From: Betaproteobacteria bacterium
GTDB taxonomy: Bacteria > Pseudomonadota > Gammaproteobacteria > Burkholderiales > Usitatibacteraceae
Direction: 5' to 3'
Length of the DNA stretch: 64,000 nucleotides
Assembly (NCBI GenBank): GCA_016720925.1
Contig: JADKJR010000004.1
Location: 62,001 to 126,000, forward strand
Shown here: one piece after another, positions 51,645 to 59,570 of the stretch
Layout of the letters: every line of letters begins with the position of its first letter
How positions within the stretch are numbered: the first letter of the stretch is position 1
The notes under the pieces: model-generated
The model's database searches: none
The model's input: only the letters and a program-made list of their open reading frames with translations
Told to the model about the DNA's origin: nothing
Program-made: the position numbers and the translations under genes

Positions 51645-53894
51645 TCAAAACTTCAACTCCAGATTCCCGCGCACATGCATGCTGGACGGATACGTGTTGG
51701 TGCGGCGCAGGCTGCCGAATGCATCAAAGTAACTCGATTCATTCGAATAGTCCTGCCGCAACACATTGGCCAGCGTCAGGCGGAACTGGGTTTTGGGGGT
51801 GAATTTCCACAGTCCATACACATCGAGTTCGCGCCTTGCCGTAAGGTATCGGCCCTGATTCGCTGAAATTCGCACCGGCCCGCCGCTCTTGAAACTGTAA
51901 CTGCCGCCGGCAGTCACTTCACCACCCTTCATGCGATAGTCGAGGCCGACGGTGGCGCTGAAAGGCGTTTGCTGGTCAAGCCGGTTGTTCGGCCCTGGCA
52001 CCGAATCCACGGTGGACCAGTTGCGATTGAGGTTCAGCCGGAAGTCGATGGGTGGCGCGGTTTTGTACAGCGATTGCACGGGGAACTTGGCGTCGAATTC
52101 CAGGCTGCGGGTTTGCGCGGTGCCGTCGTTGATCGGCGTGGATACCCAGCGGTCGTTGATAAGAACAAGCCCGCGCCGGTTGAAATCGGTGATCCGCCGC
52201 AACGCGCCACTGATGCTCATCGTCGCGCCCTGTCCCCAGAAATGCTCGTAGGCGACGTCGATGCCGGTCGCGAGTTCGGGCTTCAGGTCGGGATTGCCCT
52301 GGTAGTCCGGATCGGTCGGGCCATTGTTGGTGGACGTGAAGCGGCGCGGGATCAGGCTCGCAGTGGCGGGCGCTTTGTAGGTGCGCGTCAGCGCGAAGCG
52401 TACCTGCCGGCCGGATTTGTCCGGGAATTTCCAAAGTGTCTGGAACAGCGGGCTCGCGACACTCGAGCGGTTGTGGACTTCGCTGAAAGTGTTGCCTGTG
52501 CTCCTGGTATCCAGTGTTTCCCAGCGCAGGCCAACGTAGACCGACCAGTCCTTCGTCACATTCCATTCGTCCTGCGCGAAAAACGCCGCGCGCATCACGT
52601 CGGCGGCAAAGTCTTCATAACTGACGACCGGAATGACGCCGGGCAGTGGCCTGTCGCGCTGATCGCGGATCTCCGTGCGCTTGGTGATTCCAGTGTCCCA
52701 GCCCGCCACCAGCGAATGGCCTTCGACAATCGGCGTGGAGTATTTCCCGGTGAAAGTCGCGCCGTTGTCCTTCGCGTTGGAAAGCACGCTGCTGTCGAGG
52801 TTTTGCAGGTTCGCGACGGTGTAGCCCTGCTGAAGAAAATCGATTTTTCGCTCGCTGCCGGTGACGCCGAATTTCATGTCCAGTTTGGCGCCTTCAGCCA
52901 GCTTGTGCACCCAGTTGAGGTCACTGCGCAGGAGCGTGTCTTCGTTCGCGCTTCGGGTCAGGCTGATCGGATATGGAACCGGCACACCTTCCATCACCAG
53001 ATAGCGACGGTCGCCGTTGTTCACCGAACGGCTGAAATTGAGAAATGACTGTGACGTCAGCGTATCGCCATTGGCCAGTGTCCAGTTCAGCCGCGGAGAA
53101 AGTCCAGTGCCGTCATAGTGCCCCTTGCTGTGATTGGTCGTGGCGCGAAACAGGTTCTGCACACCGGCCGAATCGGTGCCAAATTCCGCTCCCGAAGATG
53201 TCACATCAAAGTCATTGTGAAAATAAAATGCACCGAGGGAATACGAGAAATTGCCGTCCTTGTCGGATACCTGCACATTGATGTTTGGCGCCCGGTAACC
53301 GCGCCCGCTGGCAATTCCGAGTTTCAATTCGCGTTGGGCGATCGTGACTTTTTTCTTCAGGATGATGTTGATGGTGCCAGCGATCGATTGCGTGCTGAAT
53401 TCGGCCGTCGCGGCACGCAGGATTTCGATGCGTTCGACCATTCCCGGCGACAAGGTATCGAGTTGAAACCCCGGCGGCGCGCGTTCGCCATTGAGCAATA
53501 TCTGCGTGTAACCACTGCCGAGTCCGCGCATACGGACACTGTCCCCTGTGACGGTGATGCCCGGCAGGCGTTTCAGCACATCCACCAATTGCGTGTCGCC
53601 GTATTTGGCGATTTCCTCTTCGGTGACGACGATTTTTGTCGCCGTATCCTCACGGCGCGCATCGTAATTCTCCTGCGAACTTTTCACTTCGATCTTTTCG
53701 ACCGTTTGCACGGGCTTCGCGGATGGCTTTGCGGGTTTGGCGTTTGGGTCGGCTGGCGCGTCGGGCGGGTTCGGTTTGCTGGCGTCAACGGGCGAGGGAT
53801 TCGCTTGCAAGTCGGTGGCAAACGCGCCGTTGACCGGGATGTTCAAAGTGGCGAGGCCGGCGATCAGAATCGATGCGTGTATCGATCGAGTCAT
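51645..53894 (-). CDS. TonB-dependent outer-membrane receptor
   Basis: About 749 residues from ATG 53894 (MTRSIHASILIAGLATL); alternative starts at 53915 and 54014. Signal peptide to about residue 26, a Pro/Ala/Lys-rich spacer, plug domain (about 70-190; TEEEIAKYGDTQLVDVLKRLPGITVTGDSVRMRGLGSGYTQILLNGERAPPGF, ERIEILRAATAEFSTQSIAGTINIIL), then a 22-strand-type barrel ending LELKF with terminal Phe. Transports a scarce nutrient (often a siderophore or cobalamin) with TonB/ExbBD energy. Spacer is unusually long and Pro-rich; no TonB, Fur box or siderophore gene was identified near. Confidence 0.92.
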   Translation of the reverse strand: MTRSIHASILIAGLATLNIPVNGAFATDLQANPSPVDASKPNPPDAPADPNAKPAKPSAKPVQTVEKIEVKSSQENYDARREDTATKIVVTEEEIAKYGDTQLVDVLKRLPGITVTGDSVRMRGLGSGYTQILLNGERAPPGFQLDTLSPGMVERIEILRAATAEFSTQSIAGTINIILKKKVTIAQRELKLGIASGRGYRAPNINVQVSDKDGNFSYSLGAFYFHNDFDVTSSGAEFGTDSAGVQNLFRATTNHSKGHYDGTGLSPRLNWTLANGDTLTSQSFLNFSRSVNNGDRRYLVMEGVPVPYPISLTRSANEDTLLRSDLNWVHKLAEGAKLDMKFGVTGSERKIDFLQQGYTVANLQNLDSSVLSNAKDNGATFTGKYSTPIVEGHSLVAGWDTGITKRTEIRDQRDRPLPGVIPVVSYEDFAADVMRAAFFAQDEWNVTKDWSVYVGLRWETLDTRSTGNTFSEVHNRSSVASPLFQTLWKFPDKSGRQVRFALTRTYKAPATASLIPRRFTSTNNGPTDPDYQGNPDLKPELATGIDVAYEHFWGQGATMSISGALRRITDFNRRGLVLINDRWVSTPINDGTAQTRSLEFDAKFPVQSLYKTAPPIDFRLNLNRNWSTVDSVPGPNNRLDQQTPFSATVGLDYRMKGGEVTAGGSYSFKSGGPVRISANQGRYLTARRELDVYGLWKFTPKTQFRLTLANVLRQDYSNESSYFDAFGSLRRTNTYPSSMHVRGNLELKF

Positions 53895-54010
53895 CCGGAA
53901 AAAACAAACCTGCATAGTTGGGATCCGAGCGGGAGGCTGTTTGGAATTTTGGTCTTGCTTCGGATGGCAGGCCGAAATGGCAGCGGACGCCGGGAAGTTG
54001 CCAAACCCTA

Positions 54011-54069
54011 GCATACATGGGCGTCCCGAGTCATTTTTCCTCGCGAAGCCGCGCCAGTGCTTGAGTTTG
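54011..54069 (+). repeat. Dispersed hairpin element, copy H (half conserved)
   Basis: The 3' half is CCGCGCCAGTGCTTGAGTTTG, nearly identical to the family; the 5' half is diverged (CATACATGGGCGTCCCGAG). Lies upstream of the TonB receptor and 11 bp downstream of the DUF2132 gene's stop on the minus strand. Confidence 0.55.
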
Positions 54070-54080
54070 ACGGAAAAATG

Positions 54081-54338
54081 CTATTTGTTCTGTGCCCGTG
54101 CTGCGCAGTGGTCCTGCAGGTAATGCAAATATAGTTCTTCCACTTTCTGGCGCGCCCATGGCGTGCGCCGAAGGAAAGTCAAACTCGATTTGATGCTAGG
54201 GTCATGGGTAAAGCAACGCACCGGAACTGCTTCTCCCATCGCGTTCCAGCCGATCGCGTCGGACAACGTGGTGACGATTGCCTCAAGCGTGATTCCGTCA
54301 AGGCTGGGTGTTTTTGTTTGCGATGGCATGACGGGCAT
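54081..54338 (-). CDS. VF530/DUF2132 family small protein
   Basis: 85 residues. Family signature LEAIVTTLSDAIGWNAMGEAVPVRCFTHDPSIKSSLTFLRRTPWARQKVEELYLHYL. A member has been described as a small DNA-binding fold, but the role in cells is unclear. Starts 51 bp from the divergent pseudouridine-synthase-like gene. Confidence 0.9.
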   Translation of the reverse strand: MPVMPSQTKTPSLDGITLEAIVTTLSDAIGWNAMGEAVPVRCFTHDPSIKSSLTFLRRTPWARQKVEELYLHYLQDHCAARAQNK

Positions 54339-54388
54339 TTTACCGTGTGCGCTTACAATGTATTTTCATCCCGATGGAATGCAGTCTC

Positions 54389-55096
54389 ATGACGGAACCC
54401 GTCCGCCTCGCAAAACGCCTCGCCGAAATGGTTTCATGTTCGCGCCGTGAGGCGGAGTTATATATCGAAGGTGGCTGGGTCAAGGTCGATGGCAAGGTGG
54501 TGCAGGAGCCGCAATTTCGCGTTGCGGGGCAAGAGCAGAAAATCGAACTGCATCCCGATGCATCACTCGCGCCGGTCGAGATGGTGACCATCCTGTTTCA
54601 CCGAACGCCTGGTGCGGATACGCTGGCGCAAGTTTCGCTTGAGTCGCACGCGACCGATGATCCATCCGGCATACGTCCACTCAAGCGGCACTTTTCCCGA
54701 TTGAGCGAAACCCTCCCGCTCGAGGCGAATGCCAGCGGCCTGCTGGTGCTGACGCAGGACTGGCGCGTCGTGCGCAAACTTGTCGATGATGCCGCCACCG
54801 TCGAGCAGGAGTACGTCGTTGAAGTCGAGGGGGAGCTCGGCCCGCATGGTCTCAAGCAATTGAATCACGGGCTCAGTCTCAATGGACGCGCGTTACCGCC
54901 GGCAAAGGTGAGCTGGCAAAACGAAACGCGCCTGCGCTTTGCACTCAAGGGCGCAAAGCCCGGCCAGATTGCGCACATGTGTCGGAGCGTCGGGCTTCAG
55001 GTGAAGTCCATGAAGCGGCTACGCATCGGCAAGGTTTCGATGGCCAAATTGCCGCCGGGTCAGTGGCGATATCTGCCGGCCGACGAGCGGTTTTGA
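54389..55096 (+). CDS. RluB/RluF-like pseudouridine synthase with altered active site
   Basis: About 235 residues from ATG 54389. N-terminal S4 RNA-binding domain (LAKRLAEMVSCSRREAELYIEGGWVKVDGKVVQEP), then the RsuA/RluB catalytic fold. The catalytic-Asp motif, usually GRLDxxSxGLLLLT, reads PLEANASGLLVLTQD: Glu at the Asp position and Pro for Arg. The later NRQIRRM motif reads PGQIAHM. So the fold is that of an rRNA pseudouridine synthase but canonical chemistry is doubtful; it may only bind RNA. Divergent from the DUF2132 gene. Confidence 0.82.
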   Translation: MTEPVRLAKRLAEMVSCSRREAELYIEGGWVKVDGKVVQEPQFRVAGQEQKIELHPDASLAPVEMVTILFHRTPGADTLAQVSLESHATDDPSGIRPLKRHFSRLSETLPLEANASGLLVLTQDWRVVRKLVDDAATVEQEYVVEVEGELGPHGLKQLNHGLSLNGRALPPAKVSWQNETRLRFALKGAKPGQIAHMCRSVGLQVKSMKRLRIGKVSMAKLPPGQWRYLPADERF

Positions 55097-55114
55097 GATC
55101 CTCGGAATTTTGCT

Positions 55115-56326
55115 TCACTTCGACCGGAAAATAATTTCCTTCATGCGCGCCAGTTTTGGCGACACCATCGGCACCGTGAGCATGGTGCTGGCAATGGCCA
55201 TCAGCAGCAGCGCGGTAAAGGTTTCGCTGGTGATGATGCCTTTGTCCAGCAGGATGTTCACGAAGATGATCATGATCAGCGCTTTCGTTTGAAGCAACCA
55301 GCCGATGATCGATGCCTCGCCCGGCACCCACCTGAGAATTTTTCCGGCGAGGTGAGTGGCCATTAATTTTCCGGTCACTGCGGCGATTAGCAGCACGCCG
55401 GCTGCGAGGAAAACCGTCGCACCACCCAGCGTCCAGTTGGTCCGGAGCCCCGTGCTCAGGAAAAACACCGGCATGATCACCAGCAACACGTTGTGGCGCA
55501 GCATATCCATCTGCTTCTGGTTGAACCACTCGCCATCCATCACCGCGCCGGACAGAAATGCGCCGACCATGAAATGCAGCCCCGCCCAATCCGCGCCAAA
55601 GGCGCATACCGCCAGCCAGATCAGGCCGACATACCAGCGATCGCGCTCGGGCAGCCACAACATTAATTTGCGGAACACATAACAAAGCACCACAAAAATC
55701 AGCAAGAACGCGACTTGCTTGCCGACGCGCTGCCAGTCCATCAGGATCAGCGCAAGTACGCCCCAGATCGCGACATCATCAAGACTCGCATAGCGGAGGA
55801 TGCGTTGGCCGATCGGCTGCCGCAAAATATCGAGCTTTTCCATCAGCAGGATCAGGATCGGCAGCGCGGTGACGGCGCAGGCCATACCCACGCCGAGTAT
55901 AAATTGCCAGGTCATCGCCTTGGGGCCGATCCAGCCATCGTAGATCAGCATGCCGGCCGCCGCCGCACAGCCAAATAACAGCGGCGTGCCAAGCGCCAAC
56001 CCCGCGGTCACAACGCCCTCGCGCCGATGTTCCCAGGCTTGTTTCAGATCCAGTTCAATACCCGCAATCCACACGAATATCATCACTGCCCACCAGGCGA
56101 TGCCATTCAATGACTGGACGACGGGCGGACTGAAAACAAATGCGTAATAGTCCGGGAAAACCTTGCCCAGAATACCGGGGCCCAACAATATTCCGGTGAT
56201 GATCTGCACCACTACCAGCGGCGCGTAGTACTCAGTCTTGCCCACGCGCCAAATCAGGTACGGGACAGTAAAGATGATCGCCATGGCGATCAGGAATATT
56301 TCCGTGGTGCTCATGGCTTCATGCAT
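55115..56326 (-). CDS. CPA2-family cation:proton antiporter
   Basis: 403 residues with about 12 membrane segments. Family features: ITGILLGPGILG near the N-terminus, FVWIAGIELDLKQAWEHRR, ASLDDVAIWGVLALIL with the DD pair of the ion site, and FFLSTGLRTNW. Like KefB/NapA-type exchangers but without the C-terminal TrkA-N domain, so probably Na+ or K+/H+ exchange not gated by NAD. Inner membrane. AGGGAC precedes ATG 56326. Convergent with the pseudouridine-synthase-like gene, 18 bp apart. Confidence 0.9.
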   Translation of the reverse strand: MHEAMSTTEIFLIAMAIIFTVPYLIWRVGKTEYYAPLVVVQIITGILLGPGILGKVFPDYYAFVFSPPVVQSLNGIAWWAVMIFVWIAGIELDLKQAWEHRREGVVTAGLALGTPLLFGCAAAAGMLIYDGWIGPKAMTWQFILGVGMACAVTALPILILLMEKLDILRQPIGQRILRYASLDDVAIWGVLALILMDWQRVGKQVAFLLIFVVLCYVFRKLMLWLPERDRWYVGLIWLAVCAFGADWAGLHFMVGAFLSGAVMDGEWFNQKQMDMLRHNVLLVIMPVFFLSTGLRTNWTLGGATVFLAAGVLLIAAVTGKLMATHLAGKILRWVPGEASIIGWLLQTKALIMIIFVNILLDKGIITSETFTALLLMAIASTMLTVPMVSPKLARMKEIIFRSK

Positions 56327-56547
56327 GGACGTCCCTGAAAAATATGCTCTTGCGGATTGTTGGGGCTGCTATTCGACGCGAAAGCACGGTATTCTCTATC
56401 GTGCAGACCGGGCTTGTAAACCTTGGCGTGCCTGCCGTGGCCGCCGGATGTGCATTGTTGATTGGTCGAAGGTTCTGGAAGCCGCGCGCCGGGTGCCGGG
56501 CGCAAAAAAAGCACATCTTGGAAGAATGAATGAAAGGGACAAAAGGG

Positions 56548-57018
56548 ATGAAAATCGCATCAATGTTACTGCCTCTCGCCATGCTCGTGGGCCTGCCCGC
56601 ATGGGCTGCCGACGAGTGGGTCAAGTGCGCGGTCGAGGAGGGTTACTGCAAGGTCAATGGCACCGCCATTGTCAAATACGGCGCGTTCAAAACATGGTCG
56701 ACCCGGCGTGTCACGGGCGGCATAAAATGCTCGCCAGCGGCGTTCGGCGATCCGGCGGTGGGTGTAAACAAGGCTTGTTATATTGTTTATCCACAAAATG
56801 CCGACCGCCGCAATGAGTTTATTGATCCACCAAAGTGGGTGAAATGCTCCAACGAGGGCGGCACCTGCAAATTCGAAGGCCGGCGCCGAGTCAGCTACGG
56901 CGCGGGCAACAAATGGGCGCACAAGGTGGCGGTCGGCAGCATTTCGTGTTCGCCGGGAGGCTTTGGCAAGGATCCGGCATATGGCGTGGTGAAGACCTGC
57001 TTCTACGACGCGAATTAG
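56548..57018 (+). CDS. Secreted protein of two tandem Cys-rich modules
   Basis: About 156 residues. Signal peptide MKIASMLLPLAMLVGLPAWA, then two ~60-residue copies of one module: WVKCAVEEGYCKVNGTAIVKYGA ... GGIKCSPAAFGDPAVGVNKACY and WVKCSNEGGTCKFEGRRRVSYGA ... GSISCSPGGFGKDPAYGVVKTCFY. Each has four Cys, likely two disulfides, and a W..C...G.C...G....YGA ... C...FGDP..G..K.C.Y pattern seen in some bacterial and fungal extracellular proteins, often beside carbohydrate-active domains. Function open; exported. ATG 56530 is an alternative start. Confidence 0.78.
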   Translation: MKIASMLLPLAMLVGLPAWAADEWVKCAVEEGYCKVNGTAIVKYGAFKTWSTRRVTGGIKCSPAAFGDPAVGVNKACYIVYPQNADRRNEFIDPPKWVKCSNEGGTCKFEGRRRVSYGAGNKWAHKVAVGSISCSPGGFGKDPAYGVVKTCFYDAN

Positions 57019-57046
57019 CGATGCCCGCCTGTTGATTCGTGTAACA

Positions 57047-57068
57047 GGGCGCCGATCGTTTGGCGCCC
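57047..57068 (+). terminator. Hairpin after the tandem-module gene
   Basis: GGGCGCC (57047-57053) and GGCGCCC (57062-57068) form a perfect 7-bp GC stem, 28 bp after the stop. No U-run follows, so termination strength is uncertain. Confidence 0.4.
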
Positions 57069-57125
57069 GTCGTCTCGCGTAGCAAGAAATGGATTCCGCG
57101 TTTACCCGGACCTGGTATCGAGCTT

Positions 57126-57839
57126 ATGTGCACCAATTTTCTCCCTGCCGTTCAACTGAAATACCTGCGCAGCATGTTCGGTGTGGATATTCCCGATTTC
57201 GAGTTTCATCCCGAGGCCTATCCAGGATATGGCGCGCCGATCGTGCGCAATATTATCCGCCAGAGCGGTGAAGAGCCGCCGCGGCGCGAGTGTATCGCGG
57301 CGCGCTTCGGCCTTGTGCCATCGTGGTCCAGGCCGGAGGATGTGGAAAAACCCACGAAGCGTTTTGCCACGCATAACGCGCGCCTTGAAACAGTCGGCCA
57401 GTTACCAAGCTACAAACACGCCTGGCACAATTCCCAGCGCTGCCTGATCCCGGTCGAAGCGTTTTTTGAGCCGTGCTGGGAAACCGGCAAGGCGGTGCGC
57501 TGGAAAATGACCTTGCGCGACGGGCACGTGTTCGCGCTCGCCGGCATCTGGGAGCGCTGGTATCGCGATGGCAAGGAAGTCATGAGCTTTTCGATGCTGA
57601 CAGTCAATGCGGACGATCACGCGATCATGAAGCGCATGCACCGCCCGGGTGACGAAAAGCGCATGCCGGTCATCATTCGTCAGGAAGATTACGATCGCTG
57701 GCTTGGCGTTGACCCGGAAGTGGCGCGGCGCATGTGCCAGACGTTTCCGGCGGATGAGATGATTGCTGAGCCTGCGCCGAAGCCGGCAAAAATTGCCAAG
57801 TCCGATCCCGGGTCAGACGACTTGGAGTTGCTGGACTAA
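57126..57839 (+). CDS. SRAP-domain protein (YedK/HMCES type)
   Basis: 237 residues from ATG 57126, so that the family's catalytic Cys is residue 2 after Met (MCTNF). Other SRAP residues: ARFGLVPSWS, FATHNARLETVGQLPSYKHAW, RCLIPVEAFFEPCWE with active-site Glu, FSMLTVNADDHAIMKRMHRP with His, MPVIIRQEDYDRWL. Forms a covalent link with abasic sites in single-stranded DNA and shields them from repair errors. An SOS link is known elsewhere, but no LexA box was identified. Preceded by a terminator-like hairpin, so a separate unit. Confidence 0.93.
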   Translation: MCTNFLPAVQLKYLRSMFGVDIPDFEFHPEAYPGYGAPIVRNIIRQSGEEPPRRECIAARFGLVPSWSRPEDVEKPTKRFATHNARLETVGQLPSYKHAWHNSQRCLIPVEAFFEPCWETGKAVRWKMTLRDGHVFALAGIWERWYRDGKEVMSFSMLTVNADDHAIMKRMHRPGDEKRMPVIIRQEDYDRWLGVDPEVARRMCQTFPADEMIAEPAPKPAKIAKSDPGSDDLELLD

Positions 57840-57872
57840 GGAAAAAATTCTTTGGGCCGCCAGTCGTCGGCT

Positions 57873-59546
57873 TCAGACATCTTCCTCAAACTGGATCATC
57901 ACCCACGCGCCCGCGCTCTGCACCGGCAACGAGGCGCGGATCGGTAAACGTTTATTGCCGGTCTTTAGTTCAAACCGGCGGGTGTGGGCGAGCGCACCAC
58001 TGGACACCAGCATCAGGTCCTGTCGCTCGGTCTCGTCGGGGCGGCAGAGAAACAGGCCGGATACCGCGCTCATCAGTGTGCGCTTGGCCTGATCTTCCGA
58101 CTGACGCGGAATCAAATGAACCGGGACCGCGTCCTGGCCAATCAGCTGTATGCCAAACCGTGTATCGTTTTCATCAAGGCCCTTGAATTTCCGGACAATG
58201 CGGCCAAGGCTCCACGACGCTTCGCCTTCGACGGCCACCAGGATCAGCGTCCCGACAGAGATATCCGCATCGGCCGTGCGCGCCGAGGCCAGACCAATTC
58301 CGCCGGCGCTCAGGTCACGAATCCGCCAGAGCAGGAAATTGTTGCTATTGCGATGCTCAGGTTCGGGCCCGAAGTGCGCATCGATGAGTGGCAGGTCAGT
58401 CGAGGAACGGGCAAGCGCTTCACCAGCGGCACCAAATTTTTGCGGCGATGGGCATTTAGCCGGAAACGTGCCGCGCCCTGACTTGGCTTCCCAACTTGAT
58501 GCTTCAAGAAAATCCTGAATCAGGTTCCAGCCGACGATGACCTGCGCGAAGCGATCCGGCGGCGCCGGTTGCCGTTCGCGGGCCGCCTGGAATGCGGCGG
58601 AACGATCGTGATACAACTTCTCGAGGGAGGCGAGCGTGTCCGAGAAATCGGATTCGGTTGCCTCCGTAAGCTCCTTGGTCGTGTCATCATCGTAGTTGCT
58701 GTTGGCCAGCCATGCATCTGTCTCTTCAATGCGTCTGGCAACGACGTGAATATTGATATAGCGATAAGTTGGTTCAGTTTTCTCGGCAATGCGCTGGATG
58801 CCCTGGTCGGAATCGAGGTTCACCAGCATGCTGTGGTTGCCCGGTACCGGTGCCTGGCTGAGTCCGACATCGTGTGCCCAGCTGCTTAGCCAATTCTGCG
58901 CAATTAGTCGCTGCACTGGCTGCAGGTCGCGTTCGGCAAGATCCGCCATCAGCAGCATCAATACATACTGGCCTTTGGGTGTAATGGAGAAGTCCACATC
59001 GGATTCGTAGGGATACACTTCCTGTTCGGCAATATTGCGCGCCTCGGCAATGGCATAGAGCCGATGCAGTGCCTTCAACGGTACGTCACACGGCAACTCG
59101 GCGCGCGCGCGCCAGCGCAATTCATTGACATGACAGTGCAGGGCGACGGCAATGGTCAGCGGCAACAGTCCGGTTTCATCCTCGCGGGACTTTAGCCATT
59201 CAGTTGCCCCCAATGCATACCGGCCCAGGCAAACCCCCAAGGCCTGCCACAAGTCGGCAATCTGCCGGCTGATCGCCAGCGCGTCCGCCCGCCGCGAATC
59301 GAGGCGCCACAATTGAAGCCGGGACATATCGTTGCGCAACAGCCAATCGAGATGATCCTCAAGTTGCAACGTCAGGCGCAACTGGCCGACAGACAGTTCG
59401 CGCTGCTCGTCGGCAAAGGCAAAACAGACCTTGCGATAGCGTTCAAGCGAATGCGGCCCCAGCAGCGTTTCCATGCGCATGACGGCCTCGACACGGTCCT
59501 CCGTGGTCTCGAGGGCAAAATCGGTTTTGATTGAACTTTCTCTCAT
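57873..59546 (-). CDS. PilZ-domain protein, long helical N-terminus (paralogue of 62209-63711)
   Basis: 557 residues, no signal peptide. Long helical region (about 1-330; YVLMLLMADLAERDLQPVQRLIAQNWLSSWAHD, HSMLVNLDSDQG) followed by a C-terminal PilZ domain (about 400-500; FLLWRIRDLSAGGIGLAS is the D-S--G c-di-GMP motif). It shares order and patterns with the PilZ protein at 62209-63711, with the FimV-like gene between them. Likely cytosolic c-di-GMP effector tied to motility or envelope assembly; some such proteins are described as chaperone-like. Same strand as its neighbours, 24 bp from the FimV-like gene. Confidence 0.82.
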   Translation of the reverse strand: MRESSIKTDFALETTEDRVEAVMRMETLLGPHSLERYRKVCFAFADEQRELSVGQLRLTLQLEDHLDWLLRNDMSRLQLWRLDSRRADALAISRQIADLWQALGVCLGRYALGATEWLKSREDETGLLPLTIAVALHCHVNELRWRARAELPCDVPLKALHRLYAIAEARNIAEQEVYPYESDVDFSITPKGQYVLMLLMADLAERDLQPVQRLIAQNWLSSWAHDVGLSQAPVPGNHSMLVNLDSDQGIQRIAEKTEPTYRYINIHVVARRIEETDAWLANSNYDDDTTKELTEATESDFSDTLASLEKLYHDRSAAFQAARERQPAPPDRFAQVIVGWNLIQDFLEASSWEAKSGRGTFPAKCPSPQKFGAAGEALARSSTDLPLIDAHFGPEPEHRNSNNFLLWRIRDLSAGGIGLASARTADADISVGTLILVAVEGEASWSLGRIVRKFKGLDENDTRFGIQLIGQDAVPVHLIPRQSEDQAKRTLMSAVSGLFLCRPDETERQDLMLVSSGALAHTRRFELKTGNKRLPIRASLPVQSAGAWVMIQFEEDV

Positions 59547-59570
59547 CTGTGCGGGGCAGAGTTGGATGGA

